Below are positions 17,721 to 26,492 of a stretch of 64,000 nucleotides of DNA, piece by piece; the stretch's first letter is position 1; every line of letters starts with the position of its first letter. The DNA is taken from contig CAJTXL010000013.1 of assembly GCA_910583525.1 (NCBI GenBank), positions 15,310 to 79,309 of the forward strand, written 5' to 3'. The stretch is from an uncultured Muribaculaceae bacterium. Its GTDB lineage: Bacteria > Bacteroidota > Bacteroidia > Bacteroidales > Muribaculaceae. Both the position numbers and the translations under genes were made by a program. A model generated the notes under the pieces. The model searched no databases. It was given only the letters and a program-made list of their open reading frames with translations, and was not told the origin of the DNA.

Positions 17721-18206
17721 ATGTCATCATCAAATAATGCACCTCAGACGCCGTTTCCGCTCGCACGCGATATGCGTGTTGCCGTAGTGCGTACTCTTTG
17801 GAACAGCCACGTAACAGAGCCTCTGATGGCCGGCGCCCTTGATGAGTTCCGACGCCAAGGTCTTGATGCCGACGCTGTCGACACGTTTGAAGTTCCGGGT
17901 GCGGTAGAACTGACTTTTGCTGCTTCGAAGCTTATTGACACGGGTCTTTACGATGCCGTGGTAGTGCTCGGATGCGTGATACGCGGCGGTACTCCGCATT
18001 TCGACTATGTGTGTCAAAGCGTCACCCAGGGCATAACTCATCTCAACAGCGAATGCGACATCCCCGTCATCTTCGGCGTCCTTACCGTCGACAATGAGCA
18101 GGACGCGCTCGACCGAGCCGGCGGAAGCCTTGGAAACAAGGGCACCGAGGCGGCGCAGGCGGCCTTGCTGATGTTTGATTTCGCCGATAAGGTCGACAAT
18201 CTTTGA
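17721..18206 (+). CDS. ribH: 6,7-dimethyl-8-ribityllumazine synthase
   Basis: 161 aa, normal length. It condenses 5-amino-6-ribitylaminouracil with 3,4-dihydroxy-2-butanone 4-phosphate, the penultimate step of riboflavin synthesis, usually as a 60-mer capsid. Recognisable pieces are VAVVRTLWNSHVTEPL, DTFEVPGAVELTFAAS, VVLGCVIRGGTPHFDYVC (with the catalytic His region), and IPVIFGVLTVDNEQDALDR followed by GNKGTEAAQAAL. It is the third gene of the kdsD operon; other riboflavin genes are not in the window. Confidence 0.97.
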   Translation: MSSSNNAPQTPFPLARDMRVAVVRTLWNSHVTEPLMAGALDEFRRQGLDADAVDTFEVPGAVELTFAASKLIDTGLYDAVVVLGCVIRGGTPHFDYVCQSVTQGITHLNSECDIPVIFGVLTVDNEQDALDRAGGSLGNKGTEAAQAALLMFDFADKVDNL

Positions 18207-18286
18207 CTTGTGTTTGTCTGAGTCAAAACCATGCCCTTTGTCGGTGTGTTTTTATTATAATATCAATAATTAAAACACGTACAACT

Positions 18287-18586
18287 ATGGCAAAAACTAC
18301 GCGAAGAACCTCAGGTTTATGGGTGTGGATTGTTATCGGGCTTATTGTAGCGACTATTGTTGTCGCGACGCTGTATTATATCGGCTGGTTCGACAATAAC
18401 ACGCATGTCGACACTCCTGCCGGAGACAATGTCGAACGGCAATATGTGATAAACGAGGCAGATGCCGGAGCTCCCGGCGAGGCCGACTGGCAGAATGCCG
18501 GGCACGAATCGCTCCGTGAGGTGATAACCGATACGGATGTGCCTGCGGCAACTTCTTCCGACGCCGCTGCTGAAAAAGACAAATAG
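18287..18586 (+). CDS. Small single-pass membrane protein of unknown function
   Basis: 99 aa from ATG 18287. A short basic N-terminus (AKTTRRTSG) is followed by one strong membrane helix (LWVWIVIGLIVATIVVATLY, residues about 10-29) and an acidic, Ala/Asp-rich tail, so the tail is predicted outside the cytoplasm. The frame stays open upstream to 18203, but that part is rich in Cys and unlike a real N-terminus. It stands 80 bp after ribH and only 2 bp before the next lipoprotein gene, suggesting the two act together at the envelope. I do not recognise a family. Confidence 0.65.
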   Translation: MAKTTRRTSGLWVWIVIGLIVATIVVATLYYIGWFDNNTHVDTPAGDNVERQYVINEADAGAPGEADWQNAGHESLREVITDTDVPAATSSDAAAEKDK

Positions 18587-18588
18587 TT

Positions 18589-19023
18589 TTGAATAAAGTA
18601 CTATTCATAATTGTAACCGTGCTTGCCTCTGCATCTCTGTTTTCGGGATGCCGGGGCGCGGCTGTTCCTGAAGACCCGTTGGCCGATGCCGAACAGTCGT
18701 TTGCCGAGGGGCAATATGTCCGTGCGCAGATGCTGTGCGACAGCCTTCTTCTCGGCCCTGACTTTGACCGGCTCGACGTAGAGCGTCTTTGCCGTCTTTC
18801 GCTTATGTTCATGCGCCTTGCCGAGAATTCGGTGGATAATGACGCGAACACGGCTTTTGCCACCCGTACGCTTGATGCCGCCATTGAGCGCAATGCCGAC
18901 TCCACCCGTACTTTTCTTGACAAAGTGCCGGTTGAGGAGAAAGCCCGTGTCGCCATACTTACGGCGATTTATGAAGCGCAGAAAGTTCCTATGCCGGTCG
19001 ATACACTCACTTACGACTATTGA
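18589..19023 (+). CDS. Putative lipoprotein with TPR-like helices
   Basis: 144 aa starting with TTG (18589), the only start that includes the signal sequence (NKVLFIIVTVLASASLFSGC); the lipobox LFSGC places Cys20 as the lipidated residue. The mature part (DPLADAEQSFAEGQYVRAQ, LSLMFMRLAENSVDND) is helical and has the spacing of a tetratricopeptide-like unit, as in BamD/YfgM-type periplasmic helpers. It is packed between a small membrane protein (2-bp gap) and the SUI1-like gene (9-bp gap). Function unknown; a role in envelope assembly is a guess. Confidence 0.7.
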   Translation: MNKVLFIIVTVLASASLFSGCRGAAVPEDPLADAEQSFAEGQYVRAQMLCDSLLLGPDFDRLDVERLCRLSLMFMRLAENSVDNDANTAFATRTLDAAIERNADSTRTFLDKVPVEEKARVAILTAIYEAQKVPMPVDTLTYDY

Positions 19024-19032
19024 TACTTGAAT

Positions 19033-19380
19033 ATGTCACAGGATAATTGGCTCGACAAGCTGTCGGCACTCCGAGAGACGATGCCGTCGGATGAAATGCC
19101 TGTCGAAGAGCCGGCAACGATAGCCGAAGATGATGCGTGCGCCCAACGCGGCCGCCTCGACATAATTTTTGAGCGTAAAGGGCGTGCCGGAAAGTGCGCG
19201 ACCATAGTAAGCGGCTTTACAATAGACAATGAAGCCGTTGCCGATATAGCGTCGGCCATGAAGCGTGCTTTGGGCACGGGCGGTTCGGCACGTGGCGGTG
19301 AAATCCTCGTGCAGGGCGACCGCCGGCAGGATGTGCTCCGCTACCTTACATCTAAAGGGTTCAAGGCACGGGTTATATGA
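19033..19380 (+). CDS. SUI1/eIF1-like translation factor (YciH family)
   Basis: 115 aa from ATG 19033. The C-terminal 75 residues have the SUI1 pattern: RKGRAGKCATIVSGF, a helix (VADIASAMKRALGTGGSA), then GEILVQGDRRQDVLRYLTSK and GFKARVI. Bacterial members (YciH) are thought to influence start-site fidelity on the 30S subunit. The N-terminal 40 residues are acidic and probably disordered. Its stop overlaps the ATG of mfd by 4 bp. Confidence 0.9.
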   Translation: MSQDNWLDKLSALRETMPSDEMPVEEPATIAEDDACAQRGRLDIIFERKGRAGKCATIVSGFTIDNEAVADIASAMKRALGTGGSARGGEILVQGDRRQDVLRYLTSKGFKARVI

Positions 19381-22300
19381 AGACTGCCGACATAAAGGGT
19401 CTCGTAATGAGTTCGTCCCGGCGGCGTGCGCTGAAAAGCTTGTGCGAGAAAGGCGGTGCGGCAACCGGCTTGGCCGGCTCGTCGGCGGCCATGATGCTGT
19501 CGGCCATACCCGAGGTCGTGAAAACGCCTCTGGTGCTTGTAGTGGGCGACAATCTCGACGATGCCGGATATCTCTATTTCGACCTTTGCCGTCTTGTGGG
19601 CGAAGAGGCCGTGGCAATGTTCCCGTCGGGTTTCCGCCGTGACATAAAGTATGGTCAGGTAGATGCCCCAAATCAGATACTGCGCACCGAGGCTCTCGGG
19701 CGCATAAGTGCCGGGACGGTCGATTTTGTAGTGGCTTATCCTGAGGCTCTTGCCGAGTGCGTGCCTTCGCGCGAAGAGCTGGAAGAACATACCCTGACGC
19801 TGAGCAAGAACGCCGTGGCCGATATGGCGAAGACCGAGAAGTGGCTGCGAGACAATGGTTTCAAAGAAGTCGATTATGTGTATGAGCCGGGACAGTATGC
19901 CGTGCGCGGTTCGATTTTCGATATATTCGCCTATTCGGCGGAGCTCCCGGTGAGGCTCGATTTCTTCGGCGACGAAATCGATTCGATACGCTCGTTCAAC
20001 GTAGAGACCCAGCTGTCGGAAAGACGTCTCGATAAGGTAGAAATCACTGCCAATATGAGCCACCGCGGCAGTAAGCAGTCGCTGCTCGAGTTCATATCGT
20101 CCGATGCCGTGCTCGCTTTGCGCAATGAGCAATTTACCGTCGAACGTATCGGTGCGATAGCTACAGGAGGTATGTCGGCATATACGCTTCTGACAGAAGA
20201 CGGCGATGCCGACGCCATCGACCTTGTTGTCGATGCCGACGAGTTCGCGTCGAAGTTGGCTTCGTTTGTCCGCATTGCGTTCATGGCTTCGAAGCCCGGA
20301 GAGGACGGAACTCCGGCAAAACCGCGTGCCGGCGCTACGATGCGCTTCGACTGCACGCCTCAGGGCATATACCACAAGAATTTCGACCTTATAAGCGAGT
20401 CGTTCAGCCGTCTCCAGTCCGAAGGCTATCGTCTTTGTATATTGTCGGACAATCCAAAACAATTCGAGCGCCTGCGTGAAATTTTTGCCGACCGAGGCGA
20501 CAAGATATCGTTCGAGGCTGTCGATGGTACTCTCCACGAAGGATTCGTTGACCATTCTGCTAAGCTGTGTGTGTTCACCGACCATCAGATTTTCGACCGT
20601 TTCCACAAATATACACTCAAAAGCGACCGCGCCCGTTCTGGCAAACTCGCCCTTTCGCTGCGTGAGCTTGGGCAGATTGAAGTCGGCGACTATATAGTGC
20701 ATGTCGACCATGGTGTGGGCAAATTCGCCGGGCTGCTGCGTACGAACATCAACGGTAAGATGCAGGAGGTCATAAAGCTTGTTTATCAGAACAACGACAT
20801 ACTTTTTGTGTCGATACACTCGCTCCACAAGCTTGCCAAGTACCGTGGCAAGGAAGGCGTGCCGCCTAAAATAAACCGCATAGGCTCGGGCGCATGGCAG
20901 AAGATGAAGGAGCGCACCAAAAGTAAGCTCAAAGACATCGCGCGCGACCTCATCAAACTATATGCCGCGCGGCGCGACGAGAAGGGCTTCGCTTTTTCGC
21001 CCGACACATATCTGCAAAACGAGCTTGAAGCGTCGTTCATCTACGAAGATACCCCCGACCAGCTGACGGCGACGCAGGCTGTGAAGGCCGATATGGAAAG
21101 CGAACGGCCGATGGACAGGCTCGTCTGTGGCGATGTGGGCTTCGGAAAGACCGAGATTGCCATCCGTGCCGCGTTCAAGGCGGCGGTCGACGGCAAGCAG
21201 GTGGCGGTGCTTGTGCCTACTACGGTGCTTGCGTATCAGCATTTCCATACGTTCTCCGACCGGCTGAAAGAGTTCCCGGTTAGGGTAGAATATCTGTCGC
21301 GTGCCCGTACGGCCAAAGACACCAAAGCCATACTTGCCGATTTGGAAGCCGGCAAAATCGACATTGTGATAGGTACGCACAAGCTTATCGGCAAGAGCGT
21401 GAAGTTTAAAGACCTCGGACTGCTTGTCATTGACGAGGAGCAGAAATTCGGCGTGGCTGTCAAAGAAAAGCTCAGGCAGCTCAAAGTGAACATCGACACC
21501 CTTACGATGACGGCGACGCCTATTCCGCGCACGCTGCAGTTCTCGCTTATGGGCGCACGCGATTTGTCGACCATAGCCACGCCTCCGCCCAACCGATATC
21601 CTATAATAACTTCGGTTGACGCGCTTAGCGACGAAACCGTCGCCGAGGCCGTCAACTTCGAGCTTGCACGCAACGGCCAGGTCTTTTTCGTGAATCACCG
21701 CATAGAGGGGCTTTACGAGCTTGAAGCCATGCTCAAACGGCTCGTTCCCGACGCCCGTGTGATAGTTGCCCATGGGCAGATGCCGCCCGAAAAGCTTGAA
21801 AAGGCCATCAACGACTTCACTGCGCACGACTACGACGTACTGCTTGCCACCACCATAATAGAGAGCGGCATCGACATGCCCAATGTCAACACAATAATAA
21901 TAAACAACGCCCAGAATTTCGGCCTAAGCGAGCTGCATCAGCTCAGAGGACGTGTGGGGCGTAGTTCGCGCAAGGCCTTCTGCTATCTGATGGTGCCGCC
22001 CGGACAGCCGTTGTCGGCCGACGCGCGGCGGCGCCTGCAGGCCATTGAGAGTTTCTCTGACCTCGGGTCGGGCATACACATAGCCATGCAGGACCTCGAT
22101 ATCCGCGGTGCCGGCAACCTTCTCGGTGCCGAGCAGAGCGGTTTCATTGCCGACCTGGGCTATGAAACTTATCAAAAAATTCTCAGGGAAGCCGTGGTTG
22201 AGCTGCGCACCGAAGAGTTCCCCGACCTTGCCGACGATGCCGGGCAGAAGGAAGAGGAGTTCGTTGCAGACTGTGTGATAGAAAGCGACCTCGAACTGCT

Positions 22301-22727
22301 GCTGCCGTTCAGCTATGTTCCGCAGGAAAGCGAGCGTATAGCCCTATACCAGGAACTCGACAGCATAGAGCGTGACGACCAGCTCGAAGCATTTGAGGAG
22401 CGTCTGCGCGACCGTTTCGGACGCATACCCGACGCCGCACTCGAACTGCTGCGCGTGCCCAAACTGCGCCGTTTGGCGCGCCGTCTCGGTGTAGAGAAGG
22501 TGGTTATGAAGCAAGGCTCGATGTTCCTGTTCTTTGTCGATGAGTCGAACAAGGCCTATTACCAGTCGCCTATGTTCGGGCGTCTGCTTAACTATCTGCA
22601 GCACAATCCTCAGCGCGTGCACATACGCGAGCGCAACGGCCGCCGCAGCTTCTCAATCGACCGTGTCCCCACAGTCTCTGCCGCCTTGGCGATACTCGGC
22701 GAAGTGCTGTCGCTCGATGCGATATGA
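19377..22727 (+). CDS. mfd: Transcription-repair coupling factor
   Basis: 1116 aa. Mfd removes RNA polymerase stalled at DNA damage and recruits UvrA. The layout is standard: UvrB-like N-terminal domains (GQYAVRGSIFDIFAYS, about 165-180), the polymerase-interacting domain (GDYIVHVDHGVGKFAGL, about 440), the SF2 motor with Walker A GDVGFGKT (585-592), Asp-Glu-Glu-Gln (686-689), TMTATPIPRTLQ, IIESGIDMPNVN and QLRGRVGRS, then the C-terminal UvrA-binding-site mimic. It is the last gene of the kdsD operon. Its stop is 3 bp from the stop of the opposite-strand DUF4924 gene, leaving no room for a conventional terminator between them. Confidence 0.98.
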   Translation: MKTADIKGLVMSSSRRRALKSLCEKGGAATGLAGSSAAMMLSAIPEVVKTPLVLVVGDNLDDAGYLYFDLCRLVGEEAVAMFPSGFRRDIKYGQVDAPNQILRTEALGRISAGTVDFVVAYPEALAECVPSREELEEHTLTLSKNAVADMAKTEKWLRDNGFKEVDYVYEPGQYAVRGSIFDIFAYSAELPVRLDFFGDEIDSIRSFNVETQLSERRLDKVEITANMSHRGSKQSLLEFISSDAVLALRNEQFTVERIGAIATGGMSAYTLLTEDGDADAIDLVVDADEFASKLASFVRIAFMASKPGEDGTPAKPRAGATMRFDCTPQGIYHKNFDLISESFSRLQSEGYRLCILSDNPKQFERLREIFADRGDKISFEAVDGTLHEGFVDHSAKLCVFTDHQIFDRFHKYTLKSDRARSGKLALSLRELGQIEVGDYIVHVDHGVGKFAGLLRTNINGKMQEVIKLVYQNNDILFVSIHSLHKLAKYRGKEGVPPKINRIGSGAWQKMKERTKSKLKDIARDLIKLYAARRDEKGFAFSPDTYLQNELEASFIYEDTPDQLTATQAVKADMESERPMDRLVCGDVGFGKTEIAIRAAFKAAVDGKQVAVLVPTTVLAYQHFHTFSDRLKEFPVRVEYLSRARTAKDTKAILADLEAGKIDIVIGTHKLIGKSVKFKDLGLLVIDEEQKFGVAVKEKLRQLKVNIDTLTMTATPIPRTLQFSLMGARDLSTIATPPPNRYPIITSVDALSDETVAEAVNFELARNGQVFFVNHRIEGLYELEAMLKRLVPDARVIVAHGQMPPEKLEKAINDFTAHDYDVLLATTIIESGIDMPNVNTIIINNAQNFGLSELHQLRGRVGRSSRKAFCYLMVPPGQPLSADARRRLQAIESFSDLGSGIHIAMQDLDIRGAGNLLGAEQSGFIADLGYETYQKILREAVVELRTEEFPDLADDAGQKEEEFVADCVIESDLELLLPFSYVPQESERIALYQELDSIERDDQLEAFEERLRDRFGRIPDAALELLRVPKLRRLARRLGVEKVVMKQGSMFLFFVDESNKAYYQSPMFGRLLNYLQHNPQRVHIRERNGRRSFSIDRVPTVSAALAILGEVLSLDAI

Positions 22728-22730
22728 GGC

Positions 22731-23300
22731 CTATTTGGCCTGTTTGTCGTCGTCTTTGAAGAGCTCGTCTTTTTCGTCGAGGATGAAATCGGTCGAGAGC
22801 AGTGAGATGAATTTTGTGATTTGTTCGAATGCTTTTTCGGTTTCGGCCGAGACGGGTTTCTTTGCGAGACGCAGCATGAGCATGCCGTAGAGGGCGTTGA
22901 AGCATGTCTCTATTTCGCCGGCGCGGTCTTCGCCGGCTTTTGCACGCAGTTCTACGATGAACGGCAGGGTGTTGTAGAACTCTTTTCGGTATCCGTCGAA
23001 GCGTGGGCGAGGGTCGGCGAGTATGCGCCGGTGCAGGTCGGCGAGCTGCCCGATGGTGTTTTTGTTCATCTGCAGATGCCCTTTTTCGACGACGTCTTCT
23101 CGTCGCATCATGTCGATGAGCGATTCGTACCATTCGAGCATTGCCTTCTGCTGTTCGGGAGATAGATTGTAGCGGCTCACGACGTTTTCGTTAATTTTGT
23201 CGATGTCGAGTCCGTTGGCGCGTATGAGGTCTTCTATCTGCCACATGTAGAGCAGATATTGTGCTATGTTTTCTTTGCGGAGTTGCGAAGCGATAAGCAT
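22731..23300 (-). CDS. DUF4924 family protein
   Basis: 189 aa, all-helical in appearance with no signal peptide. I recognise the N-terminus (IASQLRKENIAQYLLYMWQI) and the region RREDVVEKGHLQMNKNTI as the Bacteroidales family usually called DUF4924; its function is unknown. The acidic/basic tail (DEKDELFKDDDKQAK) is probably flexible. It is the last gene of the minus-strand operon that begins at 30560 and lies 12 bp after the TPR gene. Confidence 0.8.
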   Translation of the reverse strand: MLIASQLRKENIAQYLLYMWQIEDLIRANGLDIDKINENVVSRYNLSPEQQKAMLEWYESLIDMMRREDVVEKGHLQMNKNTIGQLADLHRRILADPRPRFDGYRKEFYNTLPFIVELRAKAGEDRAGEIETCFNALYGMLMLRLAKKPVSAETEKAFEQITKFISLLSTDFILDEKDELFKDDDKQAK

Positions 23301-23312
23301 TTTGTGTCCTTT

Positions 23313-24926
23313 TTATTTTTCTTTGCCGAAGATTGCGTCGTGGCGGTGCAGTAGGTTGAGGAATCGCAGGTCGTCGCGCAGTGGGCCGACGTTGACGCGA
23401 CCGTCGACGGCTTCAGTCCAGTCGTGGTAGTTGGCGTATCCGAGGTCGAGGGCTTCGGCGGCGCATTTCATGGCCTTTTCGGTGTCGCCTGCCTGGGCAT
23501 AGAAGCATGCGCCGTAGTAGTGTATTAGGCCGTCGTAGTCGGGAGCCGTCTTGAGTATGTTTTCCATCCACTTGGCGCCTTGGACTTTGTCGCCGAGGAA
23601 GAGCTGTGCGAAGCCTTTGAGCGAGCGCGGATTGTCGATGAAGAAGTGTTCCATCTCCGTCACTTTTTCATATAGCTGACGGGCCGCCGACTGTTTGTTG
23701 AGGTATTTTTCGAGCACCCATGCGCGCAACATGGGGTAGAGGGCGTTTTCGGCGTCGTTGAGCATGGCTTCGCCGAGCAGGTTGGATGCTTCGTCGTAGT
23801 TGCCGGTTCCGACATATCCCATTGCCATTTCGACGAGAGCTTCGTTCGACTGGCGGTCGACGGCAAGCGCCTGTGCTCCGGCCTTGATGGCGTCGTCGTA
23901 GCGTTTGAGGGCGCGCAGTGCCCGTGAGCGCACCACGTAGTACGATGCGTTGTCGCGTATCATGGAAAGCGCGCGGTCTACATTGTCGAGGGCGCTTTCG
24001 TAGTTGCCGAGGGCGTATTCGCATTCGGCGATTGAGGCGTATATGCCGTGGTAGTTGTACAGTTTTTCGTCGAGGATGACGCGGTAGTCGTTTATGGCCG
24101 CGAGGTAGTGGTAGTGTGCCTGGGCCACGACGGCGCGTATGTAGCGGAACATGCCGACCTGCGGTGCCTGCGCTATTGCGTTGCTCAGACCTGCCATAGC
24201 TGCCGGATAGTTGGTGTTGCCGTATTCGAGCAGTTCGTTCATTGCGCGCGGATGTTTGTTGTCGGAGCTTATGGCGAGTATGAGGTCGTCGACGGCACCG
24301 TTGTGGTCGCCCATCAGCCTGCGTACGGAAGCGCGGCGCACGTATATCTCGGCGTTGTTGGGGTCGAGGTTTACGGCTTCGGCGAGTTTCTCGTTTGCGG
24401 TGCCGAGGTTGTTTTCTTTGACGGCAACGCGTGCCTGGCCTATGTATGCTTCGGGTGCGCGCGAATTCAGACGTTCGAGGCGCTGGTAGTCGGCTTTGGC
24501 TTCGGCATATCGGCCGAGGGTGTATTCGGTGTTGGCTTTCTGATATATTACGGAGTAGGAGTCGGGCGCGATTTTTTCGGCTTCGACGAGGTCGGGCAGA
24601 GCTTGGGTCTCACGGCGTGTCTGGTTGTATATGCCTGCGCGGAGCACGTAGGCGCGCAGCCTTACGTCTTCTTCGGTGGCCGGTGCGTATTCGAGCACTT
24701 TGTTGACATCGGCAAGAGAGCGGATGTATTCGCTGTGGCGGTAGTACTCGTCGGCTCGCGACAGCAGTACGTTGTAGTCGCGAGGGTTTTCGCGCAGTTC
24801 TTCTTCGTATACGGCGAGTACGGCCTGTGTCATCGGGTTCTGTATTCCCGACTGGGCTTTAACCGTAGGGACTATTATGCTTGAGGCTGTCAGAATGGCC
24901 GTCAGGGCTATTTTGCGTAATGTCAT
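23313..24926 (-). CDS. Exported tetratricopeptide repeat protein
   Basis: 537 aa with a signal peptide (LRKIALTAILTASSIIV, cleavage after VKA). From about residue 40 onward the sequence is a run of TPR-like pairs, for example AYVLRAGIYNQTRRETQA, KANTEYTLGRYAEAKADYQ, AECEYALGNYESALDNVD and AMGYVGTGNYDEASNLLGEA, roughly twelve units. The mature protein is expected in the periplasm or attached to the outer membrane as a scaffold. It follows kdsA by 16 bp. A role in lipopolysaccharide or outer-membrane assembly would fit the location but is not shown. Confidence 0.85.
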   Translation of the reverse strand: MTLRKIALTAILTASSIIVPTVKAQSGIQNPMTQAVLAVYEEELRENPRDYNVLLSRADEYYRHSEYIRSLADVNKVLEYAPATEEDVRLRAYVLRAGIYNQTRRETQALPDLVEAEKIAPDSYSVIYQKANTEYTLGRYAEAKADYQRLERLNSRAPEAYIGQARVAVKENNLGTANEKLAEAVNLDPNNAEIYVRRASVRRLMGDHNGAVDDLILAISSDNKHPRAMNELLEYGNTNYPAAMAGLSNAIAQAPQVGMFRYIRAVVAQAHYHYLAAINDYRVILDEKLYNYHGIYASIAECEYALGNYESALDNVDRALSMIRDNASYYVVRSRALRALKRYDDAIKAGAQALAVDRQSNEALVEMAMGYVGTGNYDEASNLLGEAMLNDAENALYPMLRAWVLEKYLNKQSAARQLYEKVTEMEHFFIDNPRSLKGFAQLFLGDKVQGAKWMENILKTAPDYDGLIHYYGACFYAQAGDTEKAMKCAAEALDLGYANYHDWTEAVDGRVNVGPLRDDLRFLNLLHRHDAIFGKEK

Positions 24927-24942
24927 GATGGAGTTTGTTTTT

Positions 24943-25755
24943 TCAGAAAGAGTCGATGGTGCGCCTTATGGCGACGAGACGTTCGAGGAGCGGTTCGAGG
25001 AGGTCGAGACGCAACATGTTCGCGCCGTCGCTTTTTGCGGTCTCCGGGGTGGGATGGGTTTCCATAAATAGGCCGTCGGCGCCTGTGGCCACGGCGGCAC
25101 GGGCTATTGTCTCGATGAGGTCGGGCTGTCCGCCGGTTACTCCCGCGGCAGTGTTGGGCTGCTGTAGCGAGTGCGTGCAGTCGACGATTACCGGGCATTT
25201 GGAGCTTTGCTGCATTTCGGGCACTCCGCGGAAATCGACAATAAGGTCGCCGTAGCCGAATGTCGTTCCGCGCTCGGTGACGGCAACGTCGGTGTTTCCG
25301 CATGCCCTGACTTTTTCGACGGCGAAGCGCATTGATGCCGGTGCGAGGAATTGGCCTTTCTTTATGTTTACGGCTTTTCCGGTTCGTGCTGCAGCGGTCA
25401 GTAGGTCGGTCTGCCGGCAAAGGAATGCCGGTATCTGGAGTATGTCGACGAAGTCGGCTGCCATTGCGGCTTCGGCCGGCTCGTGAATGTCGGTGACTAC
25501 GGGCACTCCGAGTTCGCGGCCGACGGCCGAAAGTATTGTCAGGGCCTTTATGTCGCCAATGCCGCTGAACGAATCGAGGCGGCTGCGGTTTGCCTTTCGG
25601 TAGCTGCCTTTGAAAGCGAAGGCAATGCCGAGACGGTCGCAGATTTCTTTAATGCGACGCCCGATGGCGAATGCCATTTCTTCGCCCTCTATAACGCAAG
25701 GGCCGGCAAGCAGGAAAAATCCGGGTTGCGACTGTAGTTTATGGAATGTATTCAT
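24943..25755 (-). CDS. kdsA: 3-deoxy-8-phosphooctulonate synthase
   Basis: 270 aa. KdsA joins arabinose 5-phosphate and phosphoenolpyruvate to make Kdo 8-phosphate for the lipopolysaccharide core. Family features: FFLLAGPCVIEGEEMAF, FKGSYRKANRSRLDSFSG (PEP/A5P-binding Lys and Arg), VVTDIHEPAEAA, IPAFLCRQTDLL, KKGQFLAPASM and DCTHSLQQPN. The start ATG (25755) overlaps the end of rsmE by 4 bp. The A5P supplier kdsD is 8 kb away in a different operon. Confidence 0.97.
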   Translation of the reverse strand: MNTFHKLQSQPGFFLLAGPCVIEGEEMAFAIGRRIKEICDRLGIAFAFKGSYRKANRSRLDSFSGIGDIKALTILSAVGRELGVPVVTDIHEPAEAAMAADFVDILQIPAFLCRQTDLLTAAARTGKAVNIKKGQFLAPASMRFAVEKVRACGNTDVAVTERGTTFGYGDLIVDFRGVPEMQQSSKCPVIVDCTHSLQQPNTAAGVTGGQPDLIETIARAAVATGADGLFMETHPTPETAKSDGANMLRLDLLEPLLERLVAIRRTIDSF

Positions 25756-26480
25756 AGTTCTAACGGTGCTGCTTGGTTGAGAGTGTGTATGGTGTTTACG
25801 GCTACCAACGCGGCGGTTTCGGTGCGCAGGCGGTTGTCGCCCATCGATATGGGTTCGAAGCCGCTGCCGTAGATTGCCATTTTGAGTTCTACGGGGTCGA
25901 AATCGCCTTCAGGCCCTATCATGATGGCCACGTCTTTCGGTGCAACGTAGTTGCGAGCCAAGAGAGTCCTTGGTGTTCTTTCGTCGCAGTAGCCCATATA
26001 TTTTAGGCAGTCGGAGTCGCACAGGCTATTGAGGAAACCGCCTATGGGTACCATTTCATCGATTTGCGGCAGTGTGGCCTTTAGAGATTGCTTCATGGCC
26101 GATACGGCGATTTTTTCGAGGCGTTCGCGTTTGATTTCTTTTCGCTCGGAGCGGCTGCAGAGCAGCGGCACAAATCGGTCGATGCCGATTTCGACGAGTT
26201 TTTCGATGAGCCACTCCATACGGTCGAGGTGCTTTGTCGGAGCTACGGCGACGGTAATGGACGGGTTCCACACTTTGGGCAGAGGTGTGCGGTAGTCGAT
26301 GCGCACCATGGCGTGCTTGGGGTGTGCGTCGAGCAGGGTGCATCCGAAGAGGTTTCCGCGTCCGTCGACCACTTCGATGGTGTCGCCGGGCTGTTTGCGG
26401 AGAACGCGCACAGCATGTCCGCTTTCGGTTTCGGGAAGCGTTGCGGTCGATTCGATGTCGGGGGCGTAGAAGCGTATCAT
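25752..26480 (-). CDS. rsmE: 16S rRNA (uridine(1498)-N(3))-methyltransferase
   Basis: 242 aa. RsmE methylates U1498 of 16S rRNA using S-adenosylmethionine. It shows the N-terminal PUA-like domain (HAVRVLRKQPGDTIEVVDGR) and the SPOUT knot at the C-terminus (IMIGPEGDFDPVELKMA and MGDNRLRTETAALVAV), with MEWLIEKLVEIGIDRFVPL and SERKEIKRERLEKI between. It lies 12 bp after the MFS gene and overlaps kdsA by 4 bp. Confidence 0.96.
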   Translation of the reverse strand: MIRFYAPDIESTATLPETESGHAVRVLRKQPGDTIEVVDGRGNLFGCTLLDAHPKHAMVRIDYRTPLPKVWNPSITVAVAPTKHLDRMEWLIEKLVEIGIDRFVPLLCSRSERKEIKRERLEKIAVSAMKQSLKATLPQIDEMVPIGGFLNSLCDSDCLKYMGYCDERTPRTLLARNYVAPKDVAIMIGPEGDFDPVELKMAIYGSGFEPISMGDNRLRTETAALVAVNTIHTLNQAAPLEL

Positions 26481-26492
26481 TCAGAAAAGGGG

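Noticed and set aside
23313..24926. Plus-strand frame 24048-24884 (278 codons) opposite the TPR gene
   Set aside because: Val/Phe/Gly-rich antisense shadow; TPR periodicity is obvious on the minus strand.
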